NCBI GenBank assembly: GCA_040380855.1 | Contig: JBEIIG010000010.1 | Coordinates: 10,858-74,857, forward strand | From: VFMC01 sp040380855 | GTDB lineage: Bacteria > Actinomycetota > Acidimicrobiia > Acidimicrobiales > Ilumatobacteraceae | Direction: 5' to 3' | Length of the DNA: 64,000 nucleotides | Part shown: piece by piece, positions 27,069 through 36,680 of the stretch | Layout of the letters: each line of letters opens with the position of its first letter | Position numbering within the stretch: position 1 is the stretch's first letter | Position numbers and translations under genes: made by a program | The notes under the pieces: model-generated | What the model was told of the DNA's origin: nothing | The model's input: only the letters and a program-made list of their open reading frames with translations | Databases searched by the model: none

Positions 27069-27075
27069 CCGCCAC

Positions 27076-27552
27076 ATGCCCGCACTCGAATCGCGCTCCC
27101 TCGACTGGCTGGCCACCGCGCCCGTGCGCATCGAGGCCAGCCGCGACATGGCCGTCGGTGCGGCGGCCGCCTTCGCTGTCATCGCCGATCACGAGCGCTG
27201 GCCCGACTGGTTCGCGCAGTTGAAGCGGGTGGAGGTCACCGGTGCACCCACCGGCGTGGGAGGCCAGCGGCGGGTCACCCTGGGTGGCGTGGTGGTCGAC
27301 GAGGTGTTCATCGCGTGGGAGACCGACCGGTTGTTCGCCTTCACCGTCACCCACGCCACGCGGCCGATGGCCAAGGCGATGGTCGAGGCGCTGCAGGTGG
27401 AACCGCTCGCCGACGACCGCTGCCGGGTCACCTACACCCAGGCGCTCGAGCCGCACGGTTGGATGAAGCCGATGGTGCCGGTGATGCGGCGCACGATGCG
27501 CTCGATGCTCACCAAAGCACTCAACGGTCTCGAGCAGGCTGCACGTCGATGA
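27076..27552 (+). CDS. SRPBCC-family (polyketide cyclase-like) protein
   Basis: A 158-residue START/SRPBCC-like protein: RIEASRDMAVGAAAAFAVIADHERWPDWFAQLKRVEV at the N-terminus, a beta-grip with GGQRRVTLGG and a long C-terminal helix (MVPVMRRTMRSMLTKALNGLEQAARR). Such proteins bind small hydrophobic ligands or act as cyclases; nothing nearby fixes the ligand. Followed by a strong hairpin at 27605-27628. Confidence 0.8.
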   Translation: MPALESRSLDWLATAPVRIEASRDMAVGAAAAFAVIADHERWPDWFAQLKRVEVTGAPTGVGGQRRVTLGGVVVDEVFIAWETDRLFAFTVTHATRPMAKAMVEALQVEPLADDRCRVTYTQALEPHGWMKPMVPVMRRTMRSMLTKALNGLEQAARR

Positions 27553-27604
27553 GGTCGCATCGGCACCTGCCCACGCAGATCCTCGCCCACAAGCTGTTCC
27601 ACCT

Positions 27605-27628
27605 CGGCCGACCCACTCAGGTCGGCCG
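27605..27628 (+). terminator. hairpin terminator after the SRPBCC gene
   Basis: CGGCCGACC, loop CACTCA, GGTCGGCCG: a perfect 9-bp GC-rich stem 52 bp after the stop codon, without a T-run. Confidence 0.55.
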
Positions 27629-27739
27629 GACAGACGCGACCGGGCACATTCCACTCCCGTCACCCGCGGGACGTGTGAGGCGAAGAGCGTTCGACGCAAT
27701 TCGTTTGCAGGGCAGCAGAGCGGCTGGAATCATGCCGAC

Positions 27740-28300
27740 ATGGAGCAGGCCGAGGTGATCGTGCGCGACGCGGTTGCGGCTGACGCCGCGGCAATGGGTC
27801 GGCTGCACGTACGGGCGTGGCAGTGGGGGTATCGGGGCGTGATGCCCGACGCCTATCTCGACGGCCTGAACGCCGACGACCGGACGGCGATGTGGCGCGA
27901 CCGCATCGGGGCCACCGGGTTGCCACCGATCCTCGTCGCCGAACTGACGACCCGGGGGCAGGGCGGGCCGGTCGCCACGGGGGCGGACGAGGTGGTGGGC
28001 TTCGCTGCGTTCGGCACGGAGGTGTCGTCCGACGCTGCCACCGCCCACGGCGAGTTGTACGCACTCAACATCGACCCCGACCACTGGGGGCGCGGCATCG
28101 GTCGGGCCCTGCTGAACCGGGCGACCGACTGGTTGGTCGACCTGGGCCATGCCGAGGCCGTGCTCTGGGTGGTGCCCGAGAACGCGCGGGCACGGGCGCT
28201 GTACGAGTCGGAGGGTTGGGTTTCCGACGGGGCCGTGGCGACCGAGGAGATCCACGGTGTCACCGTCACCGACATCCGCTATCGCAAACGCCTCAGGTGA
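27740..28300 (+). CDS. GNAT-family N-acetyltransferase
   Basis: A 186-residue GNAT protein. Motif A, the acetyl-CoA site, is ALNIDPDHWGRGIGRALLNRA, followed by AVLWVVPENARARALYESEGW, a hallmark of GNATs. Substrate unknown. A TGGAAT box ends 9 nt upstream of the ATG, consistent with a short or absent leader. The 3' end overlaps the convergent FAD monooxygenase by 8 bp. Confidence 0.9.
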   Translation: MEQAEVIVRDAVAADAAAMGRLHVRAWQWGYRGVMPDAYLDGLNADDRTAMWRDRIGATGLPPILVAELTTRGQGGPVATGADEVVGFAAFGTEVSSDAATAHGELYALNIDPDHWGRGIGRALLNRATDWLVDLGHAEAVLWVVPENARARALYESEGWVSDGAVATEEIHGVTVTDIRYRKRLR

Positions 28301-29546
28301 CGGCGGGCGGCAGGAAGCCGGCGGTCTGCTTGTAGCGTGCGGCGATGGCCTCACGTTCGCCGTCAGCGAACACGGTGGTGATGTCGGTGAAGCCATCGGG
28401 GGCGCGTTCGTGGGCCAGGTCGAGCATCACCTCGGGCCCGTGCTGGCGGTTCGACAGCACGATGGCCGCGGTCTTGGGTCGACGTTCGGCGTCGTAGGCC
28501 TGCAGGGCGGCATCGATGGCGACGGCGTTGGCACCTGCATCGGCGGCGTCACCCAACAGATCGGCGATGGTGAGCGCATCGATGATCGCCTGTGAGGCAC
28601 CGTTCGAGCCGATCGGGTACATCGGGTGCGCGGCGTCGCCCAGCAGGGTGACCCGACCGACGGTCCATTGATCGAGCGGATCGCGGTCGACCATGGGGAA
28701 CTCGAAGGTCACCTCGGCGCCGCGGATGAGCGCCGGCACGTCGAGCCAGTCCCACACCCAGTCCTCGAAGCGGGGCAGGAAGTCGGCCAGCACTCCCTGA
28801 CGGTTCCAGTCTTCGCGGTCGGCCAGGCCCACGTCGCGCCGGTCGAGTTCGGCGATCCAGTTGATCACCTGCATGCCGTCGGCACCGGGCTCGGTGATCG
28901 GATAGGCGACGAACTTGTGCGGCAGGCGACCGGCCATGAACATCGACCGACCGGTGAGGAACCCCGTGGTGCGAGTGGTGGCGCGCCACAGCACGTTGCC
29001 ACTCCAGCGCGGCAGGCCCTCGTCGGGGTGGAAGCACCGGCGCACGGTGGAGTGGATGCCGTCGGCGGCGATGAGCACATCGGCCTGATCGGTGGTCACC
29101 CGACCATCGGCGCGGTTCTCGATCTCCACCGTCACCCGGTCGCCCACCTGCTCGAAACCGCGCAGGGCGTGACCGGTGATCACCCGGTCGGCACCCAGCC
29201 GGGCCTGGGCCTCGGTGAGCAACGCCATGTGCAGTCGGCCGCGGTGCACCGACAACTGCGGCACCGGATAGCCGGCAGCCAACCCGCGGGGCTCGCGCCA
29301 GATCAACTGCCCGAACCGGTTGAAGAAGCACAGCTCGGCCGTGGGCACACCGAGTGGCAGCACGGTCGACAGCAGACCGATCCGGTCGAGTTGCGCCATC
29401 GCGTGCGGCAGCACGTTGATACCCACACCCAACGGCTGCAGCGCGGTGACGCTCTCGTACACCGTCACGTCGATCCCGCGGGCGTGCAGTCCCATCGCTG
29501 CCGTCAGTCCACCGATGCCACCACCGGCGATCACGACCTTCACCAC
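28293..29546 (-). CDS. FAD-dependent aromatic monooxygenase (PHBH/salicylate hydroxylase type)
   Basis: A 417-residue group A flavin monooxygenase. The dinucleotide fold is VIAGGGIGGLTAA (5-17), the DG motif is VLIAADGIHSTVR, and the GD motif LLGDAAHPMYPIGSNGASQAI. It hydroxylates an aromatic ring using NAD(P)H. The product resembles 3-hydroxybenzoate or salicylate hydroxylases but the substrate is not deducible. It is divergent from an acyl-CoA ligase, which together could start aromatic acid breakdown. Confidence 0.88.
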   Translation of the reverse strand: MVKVVIAGGGIGGLTAAMGLHARGIDVTVYESVTALQPLGVGINVLPHAMAQLDRIGLLSTVLPLGVPTAELCFFNRFGQLIWREPRGLAAGYPVPQLSVHRGRLHMALLTEAQARLGADRVITGHALRGFEQVGDRVTVEIENRADGRVTTDQADVLIAADGIHSTVRRCFHPDEGLPRWSGNVLWRATTRTTGFLTGRSMFMAGRLPHKFVAYPITEPGADGMQVINWIAELDRRDVGLADREDWNRQGVLADFLPRFEDWVWDWLDVPALIRGAEVTFEFPMVDRDPLDQWTVGRVTLLGDAAHPMYPIGSNGASQAIIDALTIADLLGDAADAGANAVAIDAALQAYDAERRPKTAAIVLSNRQHGPEVMLDLAHERAPDGFTDITTVFADGEREAIAARYKQTAGFLPPAVT

Positions 29547-29612
29547 ACGTCTCCCTCGTCCTCATCCGTCGCGCTCACCCGACGGGTCGGCCCGCCGGTG
29601 ACAAGCGTTGCA

Positions 29613-29641
29613 TTGACAGCGCGGCGCCCGGGGCCGATTCT
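29613..29641 (+). promoter_or_regulatory. promoter of the acyl-CoA ligase gene
   Basis: TTGACA (29613-29618), 17-nt spacer, GATTCT (29636-29641), 62 nt before the ATG; unlike most promoters here it gives a leader with a ribosome site. Confidence 0.55.
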
Positions 29642-29703
29642 ACGCAGGGGGTCGGCGGGGCATCGGCTGCCACCGCACACATCCCACACGGGAGGGGACC
29701 GTC

Positions 29704-31263
29704 ATGAAGGAACTGATCTACCACCGCCAGCTGCTGCCGGCCGTGCGGCGCTACGCCGACCGGCCGCTGGCCACCCACGCCGTCACGGGTGCCACCCGCA
29801 CCTACGCGGAGCATCTCGAACGCGTGGGCCGTCTGGTCGGCGCGCTGCAGACGTTGGGGGTGAGCCGCACCGATCGCTTCGCGATGATGTGTCTCAACAG
29901 CCCCGAGTACCTCGAGCTCTATCACGCGGCGTTCCTGGGCGGGGGTGTGGCGAACCCGCTGAACCTCCGCTTCGCACCACGCGAGTTGGCGTATGTGCTG
30001 CGCGACTCGGGCACCAAGGTGTGCTTCGTCGACGCGGCATTCGCCGGAGTGATCGACCAGGTGAAGGACGACGCCGGAATCGAGCACGTCGTGCTGATCG
30101 GCGCGGGCGATGTGCCCCACACCGCGACGTACGACGACCTGCTGGCTTCGTCGCCGATGGTGATCCCCGACGAGGGCGACGAGACCGACCCGGTGGTGCT
30201 GATGTACACCGGCGGCACCACCGGTCTACCGAAGGGCGTGCTGCACCATCAGCGCGCCGAACTGTTGAACGTGTACCACATCACGGCGGCGCTCGGACCG
30301 AAGGACCGGCCGGTGAACCTGCTGCAGACACCGATGTTCCATGCAGCGAGCATCTTCTCGGCCGTCGGCGGGCCGCTGACGGGTTCACATCTGGTGATCC
30401 AGCCGATGTTCGAGCCGGCGGCGGTGATGCGCACCGTCGAGACCTACTCGCCGACGATGACCGTGATGGTGCCGACGATGATCGGGATGACGATGGCGCA
30501 CCCCGAGTTCCGGCCGTCGGGGTTGGGCAGTTTCCGCGACCTCGTCTACGGCGCGTCACCGATGCCGCAGAGCCTGCTCGAGAAGCTGTTGACGCTGTAT
30601 CCCGAGATGAACATCTGGCAGGGCTACGGAATGACCGAGGCGGCTGCGGTGCTCACCATGCTCGGGCCCGACGAGCACCGCCGCGGCGGCGCCTACCTCC
30701 GGTCGGCCGGTGCACCGGTGCTGGGTGTGGAGCTGTCGATCCAGGACGCCGACGGCAACGAGGTGCCCACCGGCCAGACGGGCGAAGTGTGTGCCCGGGC
30801 GGGCAACTTCATGATCGAGTACTGGGGCAAGCCCGAGGCGACGGCCGAGGCCTTCGCCGGTGGGTGGTACCACTCGGGCGATGCGGGCTACCTCGACGCC
30901 GACGGCTACCTGTACCTGGTCGACCGGGTGAAGGACATGATCGTGAGCGGTGGCGAGAACGTGTACTCCACCGAGGTGGAGAACGCAGTGGCGAGTCACC
31001 CTGCGGTCGCCCAGGTGGCCGTGATCGGCATCCCGAGCGAGCAGTGGGGAGAGGCCGTGCACGCCATCGTCGTGCTGAAGCCCGGGACGAGCCCCACCGA
31101 GCGCGAGATCATCGACCACTGCCGCGACTGGATCGCCGGCTACAAGTTGCCCAAGAGCGTCGAGTTCCGCAGCGATCCCTTGCCGCTGTCGGGCGCGATG
31201 AAGGTGCTCAAGCGCGAGCTGCGCGAGCCCTATTGGGCCGGCCACACCCGCATGGTCAACTGA
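29704..31263 (+). CDS. acyl-CoA ligase, AMP-forming
   Basis: A 519-residue ANL-superfamily ligase. The P-loop-like A3 motif is YTGGTTGLPKG (168-178), A5 YGMTEAAAV, A7 YHSGDAGYLDADGYL, A8 RVKDMIVSGGENVY and A10 near LPLSGAMKVLKRELR with the catalytic lysine. It activates a carboxylic acid with ATP and CoA. GGGAGGGG precedes the ATG. Fatty-acid or aromatic-acid substrates are both possible. Confidence 0.92.
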   Translation: MKELIYHRQLLPAVRRYADRPLATHAVTGATRTYAEHLERVGRLVGALQTLGVSRTDRFAMMCLNSPEYLELYHAAFLGGGVANPLNLRFAPRELAYVLRDSGTKVCFVDAAFAGVIDQVKDDAGIEHVVLIGAGDVPHTATYDDLLASSPMVIPDEGDETDPVVLMYTGGTTGLPKGVLHHQRAELLNVYHITAALGPKDRPVNLLQTPMFHAASIFSAVGGPLTGSHLVIQPMFEPAAVMRTVETYSPTMTVMVPTMIGMTMAHPEFRPSGLGSFRDLVYGASPMPQSLLEKLLTLYPEMNIWQGYGMTEAAAVLTMLGPDEHRRGGAYLRSAGAPVLGVELSIQDADGNEVPTGQTGEVCARAGNFMIEYWGKPEATAEAFAGGWYHSGDAGYLDADGYLYLVDRVKDMIVSGGENVYSTEVENAVASHPAVAQVAVIGIPSEQWGEAVHAIVVLKPGTSPTEREIIDHCRDWIAGYKLPKSVEFRSDPLPLSGAMKVLKRELREPYWAGHTRMVN

Positions 31264-31326
31264 CCCCGAGCCGCACGGGCACGAACCCGCACCCGCCGGG
31301 CGCTGTGTCCAACCGTTCGGCTTCGG

Positions 31327-31332
31327 TAGGGT
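31327..31332 (+). promoter_or_regulatory. -10 box (TAGGGT) of the 163-residue gene
   Basis: TAGGGT ends 8 nt before the ATG at 31341. Confidence 0.5.
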
Positions 31333-31340
31333 CGGCCCTC

Positions 31341-31832
31341 ATGACGACGGCTGACGAGATCCCGGTGGCGCACACGCCTCCCGGTGGGTACGGATCATCG
31401 TTCCCTCCACCGGTGCTGGCCGGTTGCACCGAGCCATTGGTGGCCGGCGCGCCCGATCTACGCGGTATCTGGCGGGCGATCAGCGCCACCCGCGGTGGCG
31501 AGCCGGTGCCGGCCGACGACCGGTTGATGTCGTACACCGAACGCATCGAGCAGTGCGGGAACCGCATCGTCGACTGCGGTGGCGGCACCATCGCCGACGC
31601 CCGCGCCGACGGCACCGAGGAGCACGGTGTACACGACGTGTCGGCATTCGACTACACGACGCCGATCCATGTGATCGCCAGCTACGAAGACGACGCGTTC
31701 GTGCTGCGACCCGTCGGCCTGCCCGGGTTCGAAGTGCGGCGACACCTCGACGCCGATGGGCACATGGTGTGGACCCGTCCCGACATGGGCGGTATCCGCG
31801 TCGTCCTCGAACGCGTCAGCGACCCGCAGTAG
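31341..31832 (+). CDS. hypothetical protein, lipocalin-like strand pattern
   Basis: A 163-residue protein that starts MTTADEIPVAHTPPGGYG. From residue 38 on (LRGIWRAISATRGGEPV) it has alternating strands with Tyr/Arg/Glu pairs and ends in IRVVLERVSDPQ, a pattern seen in small lipocalin-like barrels. I do not recognise the family. It follows the acyl-CoA ligase by 77 bp but has its own TAGGGT box. Confidence 0.65.
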   Translation: MTTADEIPVAHTPPGGYGSSFPPPVLAGCTEPLVAGAPDLRGIWRAISATRGGEPVPADDRLMSYTERIEQCGNRIVDCGGGTIADARADGTEEHGVHDVSAFDYTTPIHVIASYEDDAFVLRPVGLPGFEVRRHLDADGHMVWTRPDMGGIRVVLERVSDPQ

Positions 31833-31928
31833 CCGCGCCCAGAACGCCGGTTGTGAAGCGGGCGAGAAGGCTGCCGCGCGACATTCTCGACGAGCGACGG
31901 GCGCGCAATCGGCGGGCGGCTGCGCATC

Positions 31929-32384
31929 GTGGGGCGATCTTGCGACCGAACGCGTCGGATGCGACGCGAATCGTCGCAAGGTCGACGGTCGCTGCGCGCC
32001 GAGCAGGACCGGGCCGGCGACCTGTTGGGCGTCGCTCGTCAGGTGCGCCTCGGCCTGGCGGTGGCCGAGGCCGTGCTGCTGGCCGGGCTGCCACGGGTAC
32101 GGCGCAGCAGCGGCGAACGGGCCTGGTCGGTGGGTCATCTCGCGCTGTACGACACCGCCAGCCCGAACGTGGTGATCGAGACCTCGCTGGTGCAGGCCGA
32201 GCGGCACGCTGTGCTCGACTGCTACACGGCGCAGTTCACACCCGACGACCTGGCCGCGCTGCACACCGGGCTCGACCGGTACGAGCGCGCCCTCGCCGCG
32301 GCACACGGCATCGACGGCACCCATGCCGAGGGATGGCGCGTCCGGCCGGCGGCAGCGCTGCACATCGGCCGCCCAAAGCCCTGA
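31929..32384 (+). CDS. hypothetical protein (up to 151 aa)
   Basis: A reading frame with genome-like codon use in its second part (QDRAGDLLGVARQVRLGLAV ... ETSLVQAERHAVLDCYTAQF). The first 30 codons are Arg/Ser-rich and look less coding, so the start is uncertain: GTG 31929 or ATG 31959. No membrane span or known motif. It ends 3 bp before a hairpin that separates it from the convergent sugar operon. Confidence 0.5.
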   Translation: MGRSCDRTRRMRRESSQGRRSLRAEQDRAGDLLGVARQVRLGLAVAEAVLLAGLPRVRRSSGERAWSVGHLALYDTASPNVVIETSLVQAERHAVLDCYTAQFTPDDLAALHTGLDRYERALAAAHGIDGTHAEGWRVRPAAALHIGRPKP

Positions 32385-32386
32385 CA

Positions 32387-32401
32387 GCCCGCAGAGCGGG
32401 C
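32387..32401. terminator. bidirectional hairpin terminator
   Basis: GCCCGC-AGA-GCGGGC, a perfect 6-bp GC stem exactly between two convergent stop codons (32384 and 32408). Confidence 0.55.
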
Positions 32402-32407
32402 GCCGGT

Positions 32408-33556
32408 TCAGTCGACGCGTTCGCCGCTGTGCGGATCGAACAGCAGCACGCGCTGTGGGTCGATCCACAGGTCGAGCCGCTCGCCGGGGCGCACGTCGTG
32501 CCGGTCGTCGAGCACCGCAGTCCAGCGGGCGCGCACGTCGTGGCGCACCAACAGGCTCGCCTCGTCGCGCGCGTCGCCGTCGGCCTGCCCGGCCACCTGC
32601 ACGCGGTCGGCGTCGATGGCGAAGATGGCGTGCCGCACAGCACCGAGGTTCTCGACCAGATCGATGTCGACCTCGAGGTGCACCCCGTCGGCAGGCACAC
32701 CGTCGTGCCCGTGCCGCAGGCAGTTGGGTCGCACGGCCAACACATAGCGACCATCAGCCACCGAGCGGTGCGTGAGCGGCACCTCGATGCCGGCGAATCG
32801 GGCGATACCACGCGACACGGTGGCCTCGACCACATTCACTTGCGGCGAGCCGATGAAGGTGGCGCAGAACAAGTTGGCCGGCCGGTGGTACAGCTCGTCG
32901 GGCGGGGCGCACTGCTGCAGCACACCGTCGCGCATCACCGCCACCCGGCTGCCCAGTGTCATCGCCTCCACCTGATCGTGGGTGACGTACACGGTGGTGG
33001 TGCCGATCTGCTGGTGCAGGCGCGCCAACTCTTCGCGCATCGACACGCGCAACTTGGCGTCGAGGTTCGACAGCGGCTCGTCCATCAGGAACGCCACCGG
33101 GTCGCGCACCAGCGCCCGCCCCATCGCCACGCGCTGGCGCTGCCCGCCCGACAGCTGCGCTGGCCGGCGCTCGAGCAGGTCGTCGAGGCCCAACATGCGC
33201 GCCACATCAGCCACCTTCACCGCGATGTCACGCTTGGGCACCTTGTGCAACTTCAGGCCGAGGCCCAGGTTCTTACGCACCGTCATGTGCGGATAGAGCG
33301 CGTAGTTCTGGAACACCATCGCCAGGTTGCGATCGCGCGGTGGGTCGTAGGTGACGTCGCGGTCGCCGATGATCACGCCGCCCTCGGTCACCTCTTCGAG
33401 GCCGGCGATCATGCGCAACAGGGTCGACTTGCCGCAGCCCGACGGGCCGACCAGCACCATGAACTCGCCGTCGGCGATCTCGAGATCGACGGCCTGCACG
33501 GCGCACACCCCGTTGGGGTAGGTCTTGGTGACACGGTCGAGCGTGATGGCCGTCAT
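32408..33556 (-). CDS. ABC transporter ATPase, MsmK/UgpC-type sugar importer
   Basis: A 382-residue carbohydrate ABC ATPase: Walker A GPSGCGKST (37-45), Q-loop VFQNYALYPH, signature LSGGQ (135-139), Walker B FLMDEPLSNLD, H-loop YVTHDQ, and the C-terminal TOBE/MalK regulatory domain with LAVRPN. It energises the permeases at 42474-44293. It is the last gene of the operon and overlaps the GH20-like gene by 4 bp. Confidence 0.93.
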   Translation of the reverse strand: MTAITLDRVTKTYPNGVCAVQAVDLEIADGEFMVLVGPSGCGKSTLLRMIAGLEEVTEGGVIIGDRDVTYDPPRDRNLAMVFQNYALYPHMTVRKNLGLGLKLHKVPKRDIAVKVADVARMLGLDDLLERRPAQLSGGQRQRVAMGRALVRDPVAFLMDEPLSNLDAKLRVSMREELARLHQQIGTTTVYVTHDQVEAMTLGSRVAVMRDGVLQQCAPPDELYHRPANLFCATFIGSPQVNVVEATVSRGIARFAGIEVPLTHRSVADGRYVLAVRPNCLRHGHDGVPADGVHLEVDIDLVENLGAVRHAIFAIDADRVQVAGQADGDARDEASLLVRHDVRARWTAVLDDRHDVRPGERLDLWIDPQRVLLFDPHSGERVD

Positions 33557-35352
33557 GTGGTCCCTCCACGAACGGACTGCCCTCCACGAACGGGCAGATG
33601 GTGATGATGGCGAGCGAGCGCAGCCTCGAGCTTGGCCACCGAATCGGCCAGGCCGCCCGGTCGGTTGCGGGCCGACCACAGCCGCCGGTGTTCGGCGACC
33701 AGCCGGCGACCCTCGGCCGCCAGATCGTCGGCGGCGCCGAGGTGGTGCCGGGCCCAGCTGAGGCCGAGGCGCGCCCAGCCGATGGTGGTGCGCACCTCGT
33801 CGCGCCACAACCACGCGTCGGACGCTGCGGCCCGATCGGCGGCTGCATCGAGCAGTGCGTCGAGGCGGTCGAGTTCGGCAGCGGCGGCGGCGAACATCTC
33901 GGTGGTGGCACCGAAGGCAACCAGCAGCCCGGCCGCTTCGGGCGACGACAGCAGCGCACCGAACGTGCCCGCCTCGGGTGGCGAGGGCCGGATGGCGTCG
34001 GCCACGGCACCGAGTTGCAGGGTGATGGTGCCCAGTCCGGGGGCTGCACCGGCATCTCTGTCGACGGCGATCCAACGATCGATCGCTGCGCCCACATCGG
34101 GCCGGTCGTCGGGGTTCCAGCTCAGTGCTGCGGCCGCGACGAAGCCGGGCCAACTGATGGGCAGGTACTGGAAGTGGCCCTCGTTGCCCCAGTCGCACAT
34201 CAGCACCCCGGTGGCGTCGTGGCGCACCGCGGCATCGACCGCAGCGCGCACGTTGGCGAGCATGTTGGTGGTGCGGCCGGTGAGCGACGACCACGACGAG
34301 GTGCCGGGTGCCACCCACCTGGCCCGCCCCGCCGCGGCGATGCGGCCGAGACGCGCGTCGAACGGGTGATCCGCCTCGTAGCCCCACTCGACCAGACCGA
34401 CACCCTCGGGCAGCTCGTCCATCAACTCCGGGTGGGGTGCCATCACATCGGCCCACATCCACAGCTCGCGTCCGCGCAGCGCGTCGAGTGCCGCGAGGCG
34501 CTGCACCCACTCGACGTACTGACGGCGACGGTCGGGGGGCAGGGGCACGCAGAACGAACCGTTGTCGACGTGCGCCCACGGTGCCTCCACCCCGGGCACA
34601 TCGAAGATGGCGTCCCACACACCGGGCGACAGGTCGAGTGGTTCGTCGAGGCCGAGATGCAGCCGCGGCGCATCGAATGCACGGGCGACGTTGCCCACCA
34701 TCTCGGCCACCAGCTCGAAGGCGCCCGGCCGGGCCGGGTCGAAGCAGGCGGCCGGTTCGTGGTCGCCGTCGGGGCTGCGGTAGCCGCCGGGCATGGCTGC
34801 CAGCGGCGCGTAGGCCGGATGCGCCAGCCATCGTTCGAGATGCCCGAGCGCTGCCTGGAGGCCCACCAACTCGACACCGTGCGCAGCCGCGTACCGACGC
34901 AGGTGAGCGATGTCGTCGGCGGTGTACGGCGACGCATCGCGCCACACCGCATCGTGACCGGGATGGGCGAAGGTGTGCTCGAGGTACAACTCGAGCAGGT
35001 TCACCTTCAGCCCCGCCAGCCGTTCGACGAGCAGTTCGAGCGTGGCGACAGTGGGCACCTTGTCGCGCGACACGTCGAGCATCACCCCGCGCACCGCGAT
35101 GGCAGGCCAGTCGACGATGTCGACCACATCGTCGGGCGCCAGGCTGCGCACCTGCGCCAGGGTTGCGGCCGCATGGCGTTGCCCGGCGGCGGTGTCGGCG
35201 TCGACCCGAACCGTGCCGCGCTCGATACGCAGCCGATAGCCCTCGGGCCCCAGCGGGCCATCGGGTGCGGGCCCCGGATCGCGACCCGCCACCCACTGCG
35301 GACGCGGGCACAGCGCATCACTCCAGTGCGCACCGTGCACGGTCAGCGACAC
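33553..35352 (-). CDS. GH20-like beta-N-acetylhexosaminidase
   Basis: A 599-residue protein with a GH20b-like N-domain and a GH20 barrel: AVRGVMLDVSRDKVPTVATL (86-105), LKVNLLELYLEHTF, and the catalytic Asp-Glu pair D236-E237 in LHLGLDEPLD. The substrate-assisted mechanism of GH20 uses this pair. The C-terminal 200 residues are helical. No signal peptide, so it acts on imported oligosaccharide, probably releasing terminal GlcNAc or GalNAc. The GTG start overlaps the upstream GH4 stop by 10 bp. Confidence 0.75.
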   Translation of the reverse strand: MSLTVHGAHWSDALCPRPQWVAGRDPGPAPDGPLGPEGYRLRIERGTVRVDADTAAGQRHAAATLAQVRSLAPDDVVDIVDWPAIAVRGVMLDVSRDKVPTVATLELLVERLAGLKVNLLELYLEHTFAHPGHDAVWRDASPYTADDIAHLRRYAAAHGVELVGLQAALGHLERWLAHPAYAPLAAMPGGYRSPDGDHEPAACFDPARPGAFELVAEMVGNVARAFDAPRLHLGLDEPLDLSPGVWDAIFDVPGVEAPWAHVDNGSFCVPLPPDRRRQYVEWVQRLAALDALRGRELWMWADVMAPHPELMDELPEGVGLVEWGYEADHPFDARLGRIAAAGRARWVAPGTSSWSSLTGRTTNMLANVRAAVDAAVRHDATGVLMCDWGNEGHFQYLPISWPGFVAAAALSWNPDDRPDVGAAIDRWIAVDRDAGAAPGLGTITLQLGAVADAIRPSPPEAGTFGALLSSPEAAGLLVAFGATTEMFAAAAAELDRLDALLDAAADRAAASDAWLWRDEVRTTIGWARLGLSWARHHLGAADDLAAEGRRLVAEHRRLWSARNRPGGLADSVAKLEAALARHHHHLPVRGGQSVRGGTT

Positions 35353-36680
35353 AACGCCTCCGGCAGACGACCCGCGGCCTGATGCGCATCGAGCAGTTCG
35401 TCGACCATCGTCTCGATCGCCACCGGGCTGAGTGTCGCCGACGTGTTGGGGTCGAGCAGCGCGGCATGGTGCACGTACTCGCGACGGCCCTCCACCACGG
35501 CGCGCACGGCGAGATCGCACACATCGAGCGAACGGCGGTTGATGGCCGCGCACTGGGGCGGCAGCGGCGAGGCCGCCTCGGGGTGCACCCCGTCGGCATC
35601 GCACCGGGCCGGCACCTCCACCACCGCCCACTCGGGCAACTCGTCGACCAACCGCGCACCACCACCGCCGGGTACACGGTTGGGGACATTCGCCCAGAGA
35701 CGACGTGGCACACCGTCGACCAGCGAGCGGGCGATCTGCGGCGCGTACTCGCCCGAGGGAACCAGGTGCAGTGGATAGCGGGTACGACCCGCAGCGATCT
35801 CGACCGCGTGGGCGAACCATTCGGCGTTGTTCGCCCGGCGCTCCCAGTAGGGGTTCACCGGCAGGCCGAAGCGCTCGACCTGTTCGTCCCACGGCAGGTA
35901 CCACGGCACGTACTCGGCGTTGTGCTTCGAGCTCTCGGTGACGAAGTAGCCGAAGCGCCGCAACAGGTCGGCGCGCACCGTGTTGCCGAACGCTGCATCG
36001 GTGCGGGCCAGTTCGCGCAGGCGTGGGTAGAGGTCGACGCCGTGGTGTTCCAGCCGGGTGAGGAACACCTGGTGGTTCACACCCGCACCGTCGAAGTCGA
36101 GTTCGTCGACGGGCACGCCCAGGTGTTCGGCCACCGTGGCCGCGGTCTGCCAGGTCGAGTGGCACAGCCCCACGGTGCGCACCGTCGGCACCAGCCGGTC
36201 GAGCGCCATGCAGCACATCGTCATCGGGTTGGTGACGTTGGCGAGGACGGCCGCCGGGCTGCACTCGGCGATGTCGCGGGCGATCTCGGCCAGCACCGGC
36301 GCAGTGCGCAGGATGCGGACGATGGCGCCGATGCCCAGCGTGTCGGCCACGGTCTGGCGCAGGCCGTAGCGGGCGGGGATCTCGAAGTCGGGCCGGATCG
36401 ACTGCTGCATGCCCACCCCGATCGACACCACCACGAGGTGGGCGCCGGCGATGGCGGCGCGCCGGTCGGTGTGCGCGGTCACGTCGGCCGGTACCCCGGC
36501 ATCGGTGGCCACGGCCCGGCCGAACTGCTCGGCCACCGTGGCCCGCGTGGCATGGGTGTCGACCAGTGCCACCTCGTACGGGCCGATGCCGTCGAGCGCG
36601 CAGAAGTCGGCCAGCTCGGGCAGGAACTGGGCACTGCCCGCGCCGATCACGGCGATGCGCAACGGCGCCGACGCACTCAC
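35343..36680 (-). CDS. GH4 glycosidase (alpha-galactosidase/glucuronidase type)
   Basis: A 445-residue NAD- and Mn-dependent GH4 enzyme. The NAD site is IAVIGAGSAQF (9-19); NVTNPMTM, GLCHSTWQT with the metal-binding Cys, and GVNHQVFLTRL with the metal-binding His are characteristic. GH4 enzymes cleave by oxidation at C3 and elimination. The long LRQTVADTLGIGAI loop resembles the alpha-galactosidase/alpha-glucosidase branch. It starts with a GTG that overlaps the stop of the other GH4 gene. Confidence 0.88.
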   Translation of the reverse strand: MSASAPLRIAVIGAGSAQFLPELADFCALDGIGPYEVALVDTHATRATVAEQFGRAVATDAGVPADVTAHTDRRAAIAGAHLVVVSIGVGMQQSIRPDFEIPARYGLRQTVADTLGIGAIVRILRTAPVLAEIARDIAECSPAAVLANVTNPMTMCCMALDRLVPTVRTVGLCHSTWQTAATVAEHLGVPVDELDFDGAGVNHQVFLTRLEHHGVDLYPRLRELARTDAAFGNTVRADLLRRFGYFVTESSKHNAEYVPWYLPWDEQVERFGLPVNPYWERRANNAEWFAHAVEIAAGRTRYPLHLVPSGEYAPQIARSLVDGVPRRLWANVPNRVPGGGGARLVDELPEWAVVEVPARCDADGVHPEAASPLPPQCAAINRRSLDVCDLAVRAVVEGRREYVHHAALLDPNTSATLSPVAIETMVDELLDAHQAAGRLPEALCR